A stretch of DNA of 64,000 bases from Shewanella gelidimarina (GTDB taxonomy: Bacteria > Pseudomonadota > Gammaproteobacteria > Enterobacterales > Shewanellaceae). The notes under the pieces were generated by a model. That model made no database searches and had not been told where the DNA came from. It saw only the letters and a list, made by a program, of their open reading frames with translations. Positions 26,047 through 34,100 of the stretch are shown piece by piece. Position numbers and translations under genes: made by a program. How positions within the stretch are numbered: the stretch's first letter is position 1; the number at the start of each line of letters is the position of its first letter. The stretch lies in assembly GCF_023283945.1 (NCBI RefSeq), contig NZ_JAKIKW010000003.1, positions 62,001 to 126,000 of the forward strand, given 5' to 3'.

Positions 26047-26547
26047 GTGCAGCCAGTGCTTAGTCAACAAAAGTCTGATATTGAACTGTTAACGCTTTTT
26101 AGGAAGATATTTGCGCTAGTTATACTATTGTTAGTGTTGTCTTATTTAGCTTTTAGTCATTTTGATAGCATCAAGCAGGTGGGTCAACAGAGTATTAAAA
26201 CCGAGCATAATAGGTTGCTTAATATATTGGGGGTTATTCGTTCCCAATGGTTAATTAAAGGTAAGCCTGAGCAGCTTAAGCTGGACTGGCGCAGTCATTT
26301 AGACGGTGAGATTGAATCAATAAGTTATGTTTCTATGGCTGTTGGGGGCTGGCCATTACCCAACGAGACAAGTGTTGCTGGCTGTCGTGATTTAATTGAG
26401 GAGTTGTTGGGGGAGAGTTACACGCAACAAATTGTCACTAAGTTCAATTCAAATACGGGTGTGTGCCGATATATTGGCGTTTCTGGGGACAGTATTAGCT
26501 ACCAAACGACTTCTGGGCGGGTCATCTTTTTGACAGAGGATAGATAA
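26047..26547 (+). CDS. mshF: MSHA biogenesis protein MshF
   Basis: A 166-residue protein with one N-terminal membrane helix at about 16-38 (IFALVILLLVLSYLAFSHFDSI) and a periplasmic domain with two cysteines (GCRDLIEELLG and GVCRYIGV) that could form a disulfide. This architecture and its place between mshG and mshB identify MshF; its molecular role is not established. The start is a GTG at 26047 (a second GTG lies at 26056); the ATG that overlaps the mshG stop is in a closed frame. It is the last gene before the pilin genes. Confidence 0.8.
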   Translation: MQPVLSQQKSDIELLTLFRKIFALVILLLVLSYLAFSHFDSIKQVGQQSIKTEHNRLLNILGVIRSQWLIKGKPEQLKLDWRSHLDGEIESISYVSMAVGGWPLPNETSVAGCRDLIEELLGESYTQQIVTKFNSNTGVCRYIGVSGDSISYQTTSGRVIFLTEDR

Positions 26548-26618
26548 GCAGTGAAATTATCTGTTTTTCTATTTTTAACAAACTGATAGAATAAGCTTAT
26601 TAAATAATGGGGATTAAA

Positions 26619-27239
26619 ATGAATAGACAACATCAAAAGGGTTTTTCCCTTATAGAATTAGTTATAGTTATCGTGATTTTGGGTTTGCTGGCAGCAACAG
26701 CCATCCCACGTTTCTTGAATGTTACCGAAGACGCTGAAGATGCGAGTGTTGACGGCGTTGCGGGCGGGCTCGCAACAGCAGTTAGCTTTGTACGTTCACA
26801 GTGGGAAGTTGATGGACGTAATAACCCGAATGTAGTACTCGATGGGGCGACAATTTCTCTAGATGATAGTTTTGGTTTCCCGACTGGAAGTACAAATGTT
26901 GATGCAGCAGCTATGACTGATCTTACGTGTCAAGAGGTTTTTGATAACGTGCTGCAAAATGCTCCACGTAATGTTTTATTTAACGAAGATGCTAAAAGCC
27001 AAAGGTATGTTGTTAGGGTAGAAAGTGGCAAGGGTGGTAACGGTTCTGGAACTGCTATTGACTTAGATGGGAAATCGGTTGGTGGCATTGATTTATGTGT
27101 TTATTATTTAGTTGAATCTTTAACATTAAATCAAAATAGTGGTATAGCAGCTCCAGCACCAACACGCGTAACAGGAGCTAAGACCAAAGGTGTAACTTAC
27201 AACCCTGGTAACGGTCAGGTTCAAAGCTTTATTAACTAA
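26619..27239 (+). CDS. mshB: MSHA minor pilin MshB
   Basis: A 206-residue type IV prepilin. The leader MNRQHQKG precedes the cleavage point and the FSLIELVIVIVILGLLAATA helix, with Glu at mature position 5. Two cysteines (LTCQE and DLCVYY) may form a disulfide. The frame also has an ATG at 26607, but GGGGA lies 5 nt before the ATG at 26619, which is therefore the likely start. MshB is a minor, pseudopilin-like subunit needed for assembly. A 71-bp gap separates it from mshF, so a separate promoter for the pilin genes is likely, though no site was chosen. Confidence 0.9.
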   Translation: MNRQHQKGFSLIELVIVIVILGLLAATAIPRFLNVTEDAEDASVDGVAGGLATAVSFVRSQWEVDGRNNPNVVLDGATISLDDSFGFPTGSTNVDAAAMTDLTCQEVFDNVLQNAPRNVLFNEDAKSQRYVVRVESGKGGNGSGTAIDLDGKSVGGIDLCVYYLVESLTLNQNSGIAAPAPTRVTGAKTKGVTYNPGNGQVQSFIN

Positions 27240-27247
27240 TTTTTTTG

Positions 27248-27287
27248 TAGCTGATGGTTGATTAATATGATGGTCAATTATCAGCTG
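27248..27287 (+). other. Hairpin in the mshB-mshA gap
   Basis: TAGCTGATGGTTGA (27248-27261) and TCAATTATCAGCTG (27274-27287) pair over 12 of 14 positions with a 12-nt loop, ending 24 bp before the mshA start. No T run follows, so it is not an intrinsic terminator. It may protect or process the abundant pilin mRNA (inference). Confidence 0.4.
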
Positions 27288-27311
27288 TAACTGGTATTTT
27301 GAGGAATGAAA

Positions 27312-27848
27312 ATGAATATAAACATGCAAAAGCAAAATGGTTTTACCCTAATTGAATTAGTGGTCGTTATTATTATTCTAGGTATTTTGGCAGTCACTGC
27401 AGCACCTAAGTTTATTAATTTACAGACAGATGCAAGAGCATCGACTGTAAACGGAGTAAAAGGAGCACTTCAAAGTGCTAATGCTCTTGTTTATTCAAAA
27501 GCTGCTTTGAAAGGGTTAGAGAAAGCTGAAAATCAGAGTGTATTGATAGCAACTGGAGTTTCTGTTACGACAGACTTTGGTTATTTAGATAGCTCAACTA
27601 CTACGGATCTTTTAATTACGAATCTTGAAAAAGCGATGGATATGGATTTCCAGACATTAGCGAGTAATACCGTTTCAGTTACTGATGACTGGGGGCTTAT
27701 ACGCACCGACGATACGACTTTCAGTATCGTACCTAAAGGTAAGACGTCTGCGGATGCGTGTCGCTTAGATTACACTACTTCTACTCAAGCATCAGGCACA
27801 GCTCCTATTGTTTTACCAACTTATACTGCAGTAGTGACTGACTGTTAA
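27312..27848 (+). CDS. mshA: MSHA major pilin MshA
   Basis: A type IVa/MSHA prepilin of 178 residues. The short leader [10 protein letters not shown] is cut before [20 protein letters not shown], and Glu5 is present. A disulfide loop is expected from the two C-terminal-region cysteines (ADACRLDY and the final TDC). Of three in-frame ATGs (27306, 27312, 27324), the one at 27312 has GAGGA 6 nt upstream and is chosen. The globular part differs from the next gene, but the first 50 residues are nearly identical. Which of the two is the main fibre subunit cannot be told from sequence. Confidence 0.92.
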   Translation: MNINMQKQNGFTLIELVVVIIILGILAVTAAPKFINLQTDARASTVNGVKGALQSANALVYSKAALKGLEKAENQSVLIATGVSVTTDFGYLDSSTTTDLLITNLEKAMDMDFQTLASNTVSVTDDWGLIRTDDTTFSIVPKGKTSADACRLDYTTSTQASGTAPIVLPTYTAVVTDC

Positions 27849-27859
27849 TGGGAAATAAA

Positions 27860-28324
27860 ATGCAAAAGCAAAATGGTTTTACACTAATCGAGTTAGTGGT
27901 TGTTATTATCATACTAGGTATTTTGGCAGTAACTGCCGCACCTAAATTTATTAACCTGCAAGGTGATGCTCGTGCATCTACTCTTCAAGGAATGAAAGCT
28001 GCACTGCAAGGTGCCAATTCTCTTTATTACTCAAAAGCTGCTATTGGTGGTAAAGAGAAAGCAACCGAGAAAACAGTAGAAGGCGCTGTGTTGAATTATG
28101 GTTATATTCAGGCTGATGTTGATAATATTTCAGATGCTCTAGATATCACTGCTACAGATTGGACTATTGTTGAAGTTACAGAAAGTGATCCGGGCAAAGC
28201 TCCTGGTGTGATTAGTTTTCAACAAAAAGATGCACCTGCGGACTGTAAATTTACATACACAGAAGCTGAAGATGCCACAACACCACCAGACTACGGCACT
28301 ATGCCAACAGCTGATAAATGTTAA
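27860..28324 (+). CDS. Second MshA-type pilin, tandem paralogue
   Basis: A 154-residue prepilin with leader MQKQNG and the same [20 protein letters not shown] helix as the gene before it. Similarity runs on through [14 protein letters not shown] to about residue 60 and then falls away, except for Trp and Cys landmarks ([14 protein letters not shown], and a C-terminal Cys). The frame can start at 27848, overlapping the previous stop, but GGGA sits 6 nt before the ATG at 27860. A strong terminator follows directly, so the two pilins end one transcript. It may be a divergent major pilin or an alternative subunit. Confidence 0.88.
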   Translation: MQKQNGFTLIELVVVIIILGILAVTAAPKFINLQGDARASTLQGMKAALQGANSLYYSKAAIGGKEKATEKTVEGAVLNYGYIQADVDNISDALDITATDWTIVEVTESDPGKAPGVISFQQKDAPADCKFTYTEAEDATTPPDYGTMPTADKC

Positions 28325-28335
28325 GTTGAGTTGAC

Positions 28336-28365
28336 AAAAAAAGGCCTGCTAAGCAGGCCTTTTTT
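28336..28365 (+). terminator. Intrinsic terminator after the tandem mshA genes
   Basis: AGGCCTGCT (28342-28350) and AGCAGGCCT (28352-28360) form a tight hairpin with a T run to 28365. It would reduce read-through into mshCDOPQ. Confidence 0.85.
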
Positions 28366-28465
28366 GTAACTACTGCCATTATAAACGTGAATTATTTGCC
28401 ATAATTATTAAACTGTTAGAAAATCTGGCCTATGGGTACTAGGTAAGGCTAAGATGGTGAAAAGT

Positions 28466-28518
28466 CGGAAAAGCCGGAAAGCCGGAAAAGCCGGAAAAGC
28501 CGGAAAAGCCGGAAAAGC
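28466..28518 (+). repeat. 9-bp minisatellite, six units of CGGAAAAGC
   Basis: The units start at 28466, 28475, 28483, 28492, 28501 and 28510; the second lacks one A and the rest are identical. The array is preceded by GGCTAAGATGGTGAAAAGT. It lies in the 268-bp gap between mshA2 and mshC, 74 bp before the mshC start, where a promoter for mshCDOPQ might be expected. The same two unit types occur together at 60496-60620. Confidence 0.9.
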
Positions 28519-28592
28519 TAAAGCAAATCTAGATTAGGTTTTTATCCACCAATACTTCTTTAGTGACACCACAGCATCAATCGGGATTGATA

Positions 28593-29072
28593 ATGCATAC
28601 AGCGCACCGACGCAGAGGCTTTACCTTAGTTGAGCTTGTGACTACCATCATTCTTATTGCCATTCTTTCGGTGGTGGTCATTCCACGCTTGTTTACCGCT
28701 TCTAGTTACAGCGCTTTCACACTGCGTGAAGAGTTTATTGCTGAGCTGCGTAAAGTGCAGATTATGGCGATGAACAACCAAGACCGTTGCTATCGCTTAT
28801 CTGTCACGCCAACTCAATATCAAGTCTCTCGTTTTAATACTCGTTATAACAGTGGCTGCAAAGGGACACTAGTGCGGACCGATACTGCACAAAGCTTTCA
28901 AGGTGGTGCTGCATTGAAGCTTGATGGTATCAGTAGCTTTAAGGTTGAATTTGATGGTCGAGGAGTCCCTTCACTTGACTGTAGCCACTCCCAAGCAAAG
29001 TGTATTACAGTAGAAGCTGACGAAACCCAGTGGATTGCTATCGAGTCTGAGGGCTATATTCATGCGGGCTAA
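28593..29072 (+). CDS. mshC: MSHA minor pilin MshC
   Basis: A 159-residue prepilin-like protein: leader MHTAHRRRG, then FTLVELVTTIILIAILSVVVIP with Glu5. The periplasmic part has four cysteines (DRCYRL, GCKG, DCSH, KCIT). An upstream GTG at 28563 extends the frame, but GGGA lies 6 nt before the ATG at 28593. Minor pilins of this type form the tip or initiation complex. Its 3' end overlaps the start of mshD by 11 bp. The preceding terminator and repeat array imply separate expression from mshA. Confidence 0.87.
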   Translation: MHTAHRRRGFTLVELVTTIILIAILSVVVIPRLFTASSYSAFTLREEFIAELRKVQIMAMNNQDRCYRLSVTPTQYQVSRFNTRYNSGCKGTLVRTDTAQSFQGGAALKLDGISSFKVEFDGRGVPSLDCSHSQAKCITVEADETQWIAIESEGYIHAG

Positions 29073-29724
29073 TTCATTGTTGAAAAAACACTTACGCAAA
29101 AAAAACGGCCTCTCTAAAGGCTCTGGCTTAACAAAAGGCTCTAGCGTTATAAAAAATAGCGGCTTTACCCTGATTGAGTTAGTTGTTGGCATGGTGGTGA
29201 TTAGCATTGCCTTTGTGATGATGACGAGCATGTTATTCCCGCAAGCAGACAGAGCCGCAGACAACTTGCATCGAGTTCGCTCGGCCGAGTTGGCGCACTC
29301 GATATTGAATGAAATATGGGGTAAGCGTTATGATCAGAACACTAACTCCAATGGCGGCGTCCCTGCTTGCGGTGCAGTGGACAAACCTTTGCTAGGATTA
29401 CCGGCTGGAGTGGCTTGTACTGCGCAGAATAAACTTGGACCGGATTGCACCGAGGCTGGTAAAACGGGAGTAAACTGTACGCTGGCCGATGTCAAAGAGA
29501 GCCGTAACAACTATAACGATGTCGATGATTATAACGGGCTGAACATTAACAGCAATATGCTTAATAGCAGCGATACCTATGCTAGCCGATACATCAATTA
29601 TGCGTTAGCGGTTAAGGTTGAATACAACGACGCAGCTAGCTTAAACAGTAAATTGGTCACGGTAAACGTCACTACTCCGAGCGGTGAAGTGATCACTTAC
29701 AATGCGATTAGGAGGAACTATTAA
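29062..29724 (+). CDS. mshD: MSHA minor pilin MshD
   Basis: A 220-residue prepilin-like protein with an unusually long, basic leader of 34 residues (MRANSLLKKHLRKKNG, then KGSGLTKGSSVIKNSG) before the [20 protein letters not shown] helix. The start is the ATG at 29062, supported by GAGGG upstream; the TTG at 29035 lies inside mshC and is unlikely. The leader contains a short KGS-type repeat. Periplasmic cysteines (PACGA, ACTAQ, DCTE, NCTL) are numerous. The stop overlaps mshO (TAATG). Confidence 0.85.
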   Translation: MRANSLLKKHLRKKNGLSKGSGLTKGSSVIKNSGFTLIELVVGMVVISIAFVMMTSMLFPQADRAADNLHRVRSAELAHSILNEIWGKRYDQNTNSNGGVPACGAVDKPLLGLPAGVACTAQNKLGPDCTEAGKTGVNCTLADVKESRNNYNDVDDYNGLNINSNMLNSSDTYASRYINYALAVKVEYNDAASLNSKLVTVNVTTPSGEVITYNAIRRNY

Positions 29725-30614
29725 TGCAGCGGTCGTTAATATTTCCCCTGAGGCATAAAGGCATTTCGAATGCTAAGCGCCAAGGATTTACCTTAGTTGA
29801 ATTGGTAACAGTCATTATCATTCTTGGAATTCTGGTGCTGGGCGTCAGCAGTTTTCTCATTTTTGGCACCCGTATCTTTATTGATTCAACTTCCGTTGAA
29901 CAAGTCATGAGCCAAAGCCGTTTTGCCATAGAGCGCATGACTCGCGATATTCGCAATGCCGTGCCGAATAGCATTCGAATTGCCGTGCCGAATAGCATTC
30001 GAATTGCAGATGGTACCAGGAATAATGGTCATGCTTGGCAATGTATTGAGATGGTGCCGATTACCTCAAGTTCATCGTATATCACAGCACCAATAGCCCC
30101 TCTCCCGGCGGCCAATACAGCGGTTGTAATGCAAGGCCATGATGCAGTGTTAACTGCAGGGCAGTTTTTACTAATTTATCCATTAAGCCCCGCCGATGTG
30201 TATTCAGCGGGAAAGTTGTTCAAGATTAAAAGCGTTACTCTGAATGCGGCCACTAATGCGAGTACAGTAGAATTTAATGTTCCGGTACAATTTGCAGAAG
30301 CATCTCCTCGACAGCGTTACTTTGGCGTGACTGGCGCAGTAAGTTACTGCTTTGAAGGGATCACTAGCGAGTTGAGCGTACTTAAGCGTTACTCTGGTTA
30401 TGGTTTTAATCAAAGTCAGCGAGGGCCTGATGAGATGGTTGAGGGCGTGTTGATGGCCGAAAATGTGGTTAATACTATCGCAGCAGACAACCCTATGGCC
30501 TACACCCCAGGCACTTTGCAGAATAATGCCATGGTGCAGCTTAATCCCTTGTTTGATATCCAAGGGCAATCGTTGCAGTACCACCATCAAGTGCAGGTGA
30601 TAAATGTCCCATAA
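29724..30614 (+). CDS. mshO: MSHA minor pilin MshO (PilW-like)
   Basis: A 296-residue prepilin-like protein: leader of 21 residues, then [20 protein letters not shown] with Glu5, and the PilW-type segment SRFAIERMTRDIRNAVPNSIRI. Just after this, the eight residues AVPNSIRI are repeated because 24 bp are duplicated in frame (29958-30005). Two cysteines (WQC and SYC) follow. The start codon shares a base with the mshD stop and is preceded by GGAGGAAC. It overlaps mshP by 11 bp. Confidence 0.87.
   Translation: MQRSLIFPLRHKGISNAKRQGFTLVELVTVIIILGILVLGVSSFLIFGTRIFIDSTSVEQVMSQSRFAIERMTRDIRNAVPNSIRIAVPNSIRIADGTRNNGHAWQCIEMVPITSSSSYITAPIAPLPAANTAVVMQGHDAVLTAGQFLLIYPLSPADVYSAGKLFKIKSVTLNAATNASTVEFNVPVQFAEASPRQRYFGVTGAVSYCFEGITSELSVLKRYSGYGFNQSQRGPDEMVEGVLMAENVVNTIAADNPMAYTPGTLQNNAMVQLNPLFDIQGQSLQYHHQVQVINVP
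29958..30005 (+). repeat. Perfect 24-bp in-frame tandem duplication inside mshO
   Basis: The unit GCCGTGCCGAATAGCATTCG plus AATT (29958-29981) is repeated exactly at 29982-30005. It adds eight residues (AVPNSIRI twice) and keeps the frame. Identity at every third position suggests a recent slippage event. Confidence 0.97.
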
Positions 30615-31122
30615 ATACAGCCGTTTTATCATTAGCAGCCAAGATACTATCGGCCACTCTAAACAGGGCGGTAGTGCACTTATTATTGGTGTCTTCATCA
30701 TCACGGTAATGTTTTTGCTTGCAGCGACCTTAATCAATGTACTGAACGATGCCGATCAGCAGATCAGTCTTGAGGTCTGGGGCACTCGGGCATTTGCGGC
30801 GGCTAACAGCGGCGCCGATCGCGCGTTAGCCGAACTGTTTCCTGTTGCTCAAGTGGGCGTGGGTGCTTGTAACGCAAACACTACTTGGCATATTGAAGCG
30901 GAAACGATTCCAAATACCACAACTAAGCTCGTAGGTTTTCACGGCTGTTCAGTCGTCATTAGTTGTAATGCTATTACCACTACCTCTCTGCCGATTAATA
31001 TGACTCAATATTTGATTACCAGCACAGCCACCTGCAGCACCGGACAATGCGATTCTGGCACCGATAGCGACGCCAGTTGTATCCGCGTGAACCGCACCGT
31101 GGAGGTAGAGGCACGTGATTAA
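30604..31122 (+). CDS. mshP: MSHA biogenesis protein MshP (PilX-like)
   Basis: A 172-residue protein with one membrane helix at about 25-47 (GSALIIGVFIITVMFLLAATLINVL) and a PilX-like N-terminus with QGGSALI rather than a canonical prepilin FTLxE motif. Next comes WGTRAFAAANSGADRALAELFP, typical of MshP/PilX. Seven cysteines in the C-terminal part suggest disulfides. It overlaps mshO by 11 bp and mshQ by 8 bp, which argues that O, P and Q are made together. Confidence 0.83.
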   Translation: MSHKYSRFIISSQDTIGHSKQGGSALIIGVFIITVMFLLAATLINVLNDADQQISLEVWGTRAFAAANSGADRALAELFPVAQVGVGACNANTTWHIEAETIPNTTTKLVGFHGCSVVISCNAITTTSLPINMTQYLITSTATCSTGQCDSGTDSDASCIRVNRTVEVEARD

Positions 31123-34100
31123 ACGAATTATTTCTTCACCATTATTTGGCGCCATAGTCATAATGCTTGGGTCCATTTTGGCTATGCCGAATGCTATAGC
31201 TTCTGATTGGAGTGAAACTTTCATTGAAGGTATTAATTCTACAGATGAAAGTGGGACAATCGTATTAATGTCATCAGCAAAGTTATTCTACAGCCCGCAA
31301 AATGGTCAGTTACCTTCTAAAAGTGTTACTGATAATGGATTCTCCGAAAATGGGGGAGCTTGTTATCCTGGGGAAGCAGACAGCCAGTATAAGAAATGTA
31401 AAAGCTCGAACAATACACTTGCAAAGCTTCCAGATGACAGAATTAACTTCGAACAATGCCGTTCTGAGAGTAGTGATAATAAATTTACGACTTGGAGCCA
31501 GAAAAGTATTGATATTGAAGGCGGAGAATATGGTGATGTAACTCTAAGCGGCGGAGGAGATCGTTGGGTAAATTTTACGACTACTGATGGTATATATAAG
31601 CTGAAAAGCTTGAAGGCTAGCACTGGTAATCTTGTGTTGTCTTCTGGTCAATATTGGATTGGCGAACTAGTGATTAGCAGTGGGGTTAATATTACTTACC
31701 CCACTGATGGTAGTGTTAGTTTTTTTATTGGGGAGGATTTTAATATAGTTAATAAGATGCTTCCCGTTGAGCCTCATGAATTACTGCTCTATGGCTATAA
31801 GGATATTAACGTTGGTAACGTAGAGGTTAATGCGTATATCGTTGCGGAACATAATCTTAAAGTAGTTGGTGAAATAAACGGGGCGATTACCGCAAATAAG
31901 GAAATTTATTTAAATGGCGGATCAAATGTTACATTTACTGATAAAGGTGAAAACATTGATGTCACCCCTAACTGTGATATATCGCTACAAGACTCTAATT
32001 TTCAGTTTGGGAAAGCCACGACGGGTAGCGTAAAATTCGAAACTAAATTTCCTACAGGGGTTACGCCACTCGTTTTTGTAATGCCTACCATAACCAGTGA
32101 TGATCCAGCCAATAATGATGGTCCTGCCTCTGTATTTCTTTCTGATATCACAAATGAAGGATTTACTTGGTCGCAAGTATCGCCACCTGGGCCACCAGGT
32201 AGAAGGCCTGGATGGTCTGCTTTAGATCCGAAACCCATGACAGAAATTCACTGGGTAGCGACGGCTGCAGGGGAATTCGAGTTTACGAATGGTACTAAGT
32301 TTCAAGCCGGAACTAAGAAGATTAACCATGTGCTTTATAGGGGGAGTGGTTGGTATGAGAGCGTTACCCTAAGCAAACGTTATGATGTGGTTTTAAGCCA
32401 GATTCAATCCGCTAATAATACTTGTTGGTTAACAAGTATGGCCAGGTTAACGTCGAATGGTCAGGCGCTTTCAATCGGCATGGATGTCGCTGAGGTTGTT
32501 GATGATAATGGGAATGGTTACTGGAACAAGCGTTGTCGACAAACTGATGATGAGAGTACTAAGCTCAATGAATTAGTGGATGAGGATATTGCTTTTTTAG
32601 CCATTGAAGCTAGTGATAGTGATAGTGATGAGACTATTTTTATTAGCGGCAAAGAAGTTGAGTATCAATTTGCAAGTGGCTTTTCGACACTTAATAGTGG
32701 TTCGGGGAGCGCGGACCAGCAGTGTAGCTATATTAGCACCTTGAATGATTTTGATAATACGCCCACCTTTGTTGCAGGTAAAAACTCAAGATACGGACAA
32801 GATGGTGGTTGGCTAAGGCGCTGTGCTTTGACTAAAAATAGCGTCAGTATGGTGACGGATGAAGACCAGTATCAGAATGATGAGCGAACTCACCTTGCTG
32901 AAGATTATGGCTTTATTGCCCTTGCGTATGTTGATGATTCGCCGGAATTACAGTGTTTTAATGATAATTTTAATCGGGATGATCTCGGAAGCGATTGGGC
33001 AATTAAAACGCTTGGTAACTCTACGGCTCCCGCAATTGAATCTAATCGAATGCGCATTACCCCAGCAAGAGGTAATCAAGCGACATCGAGTACTTATCAA
33101 CGCCTGTTTCCTGCGGCAGATAACTTCGTTAAGGTTGAGTTTGACTATTACGCTTGGTCTCCCTCGTCAGGAACGGGTGGTGATGGTGTGGCGATTATTT
33201 TATCTGATGCATCCATCACTCCACAACCGGGCAGCTTTGGCGGAGCATTAGGTTATGCTCAGCGTAATAACGGTACGCCGGGTTTTGCTGGCGGTTGGAT
33301 GGGGGTGGGGTTAGATGAATATGGTAACTTCTCTAATCCAACAGAGGGCAAAATCAAAGGGCCTGGGTTTAGAACTCAATCAGTCACAATCCGTGGTTCA
33401 GCTAACTCTAATTATATGTACTTAGCGGGCACTGCAGCAAATCTTAATCCTCCTATTGATAAAAGATCGACCAACACAGCATCACCCAATCATAGGTATA
33501 GAATCACCGTAGACTCTCGAGTCGAAGGTCAAGCATTAGTGTTAGTTGAGCGAGATATCAAAGACGGCAATGGATTCCAAGTATTAGTGCCTGAATTTGA
33601 TGCTAGGGATATTAATGGTCAAGGTGGAGTACCTGCAGACTTCTATCTTTCAATAACAGGTTCAACAGGCGGGGCGAATAACAATCATGAAATTGATAAC
33701 TTTGAAGTTTGTGCTTTAGATTCAAATCCGCTAGGTCAACTTGTGCATCACTTTGAGTTTGATTACTCAAGCAGCCCGTTAACCTGTAATGCTGAAGATA
33801 TGACAGTACGGGCTTGTCGTAACGCCAATTGCGATCTATTTACTGACCCTGTCGTCGCTAATTTATCTCCTGCGGGAATGTCTAATGGTGGTTGGGTTGG
33901 AGGAAATGTAGTTAATTTTGTCGATGGTATTGCAAGGGTGAGTTTACGTTCTAATACTAACTCGCCAGTCACTATTGGAGTGTCTAGCTCCTCTCCATCG
34001 ACGATAGCGGGCAGCGATACCTTATGTAGGCAAGGTGCTGGTTCACTGAGTACCGCCCGTTGCACAATCACATTTGCTAACAGTGGTTTTATTTTTGACA

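Noticed and set aside
26034..26060. mshF start at the ATG overlapping the mshG stop
   Set aside because: That frame closes after nine codons; the GTG at 26047 opens the real frame.
28466..28518. Possible CRISPR array
   Set aside because: Units are 9 bp and directly adjacent without spacers, and no cas gene is present; it is a minisatellite.
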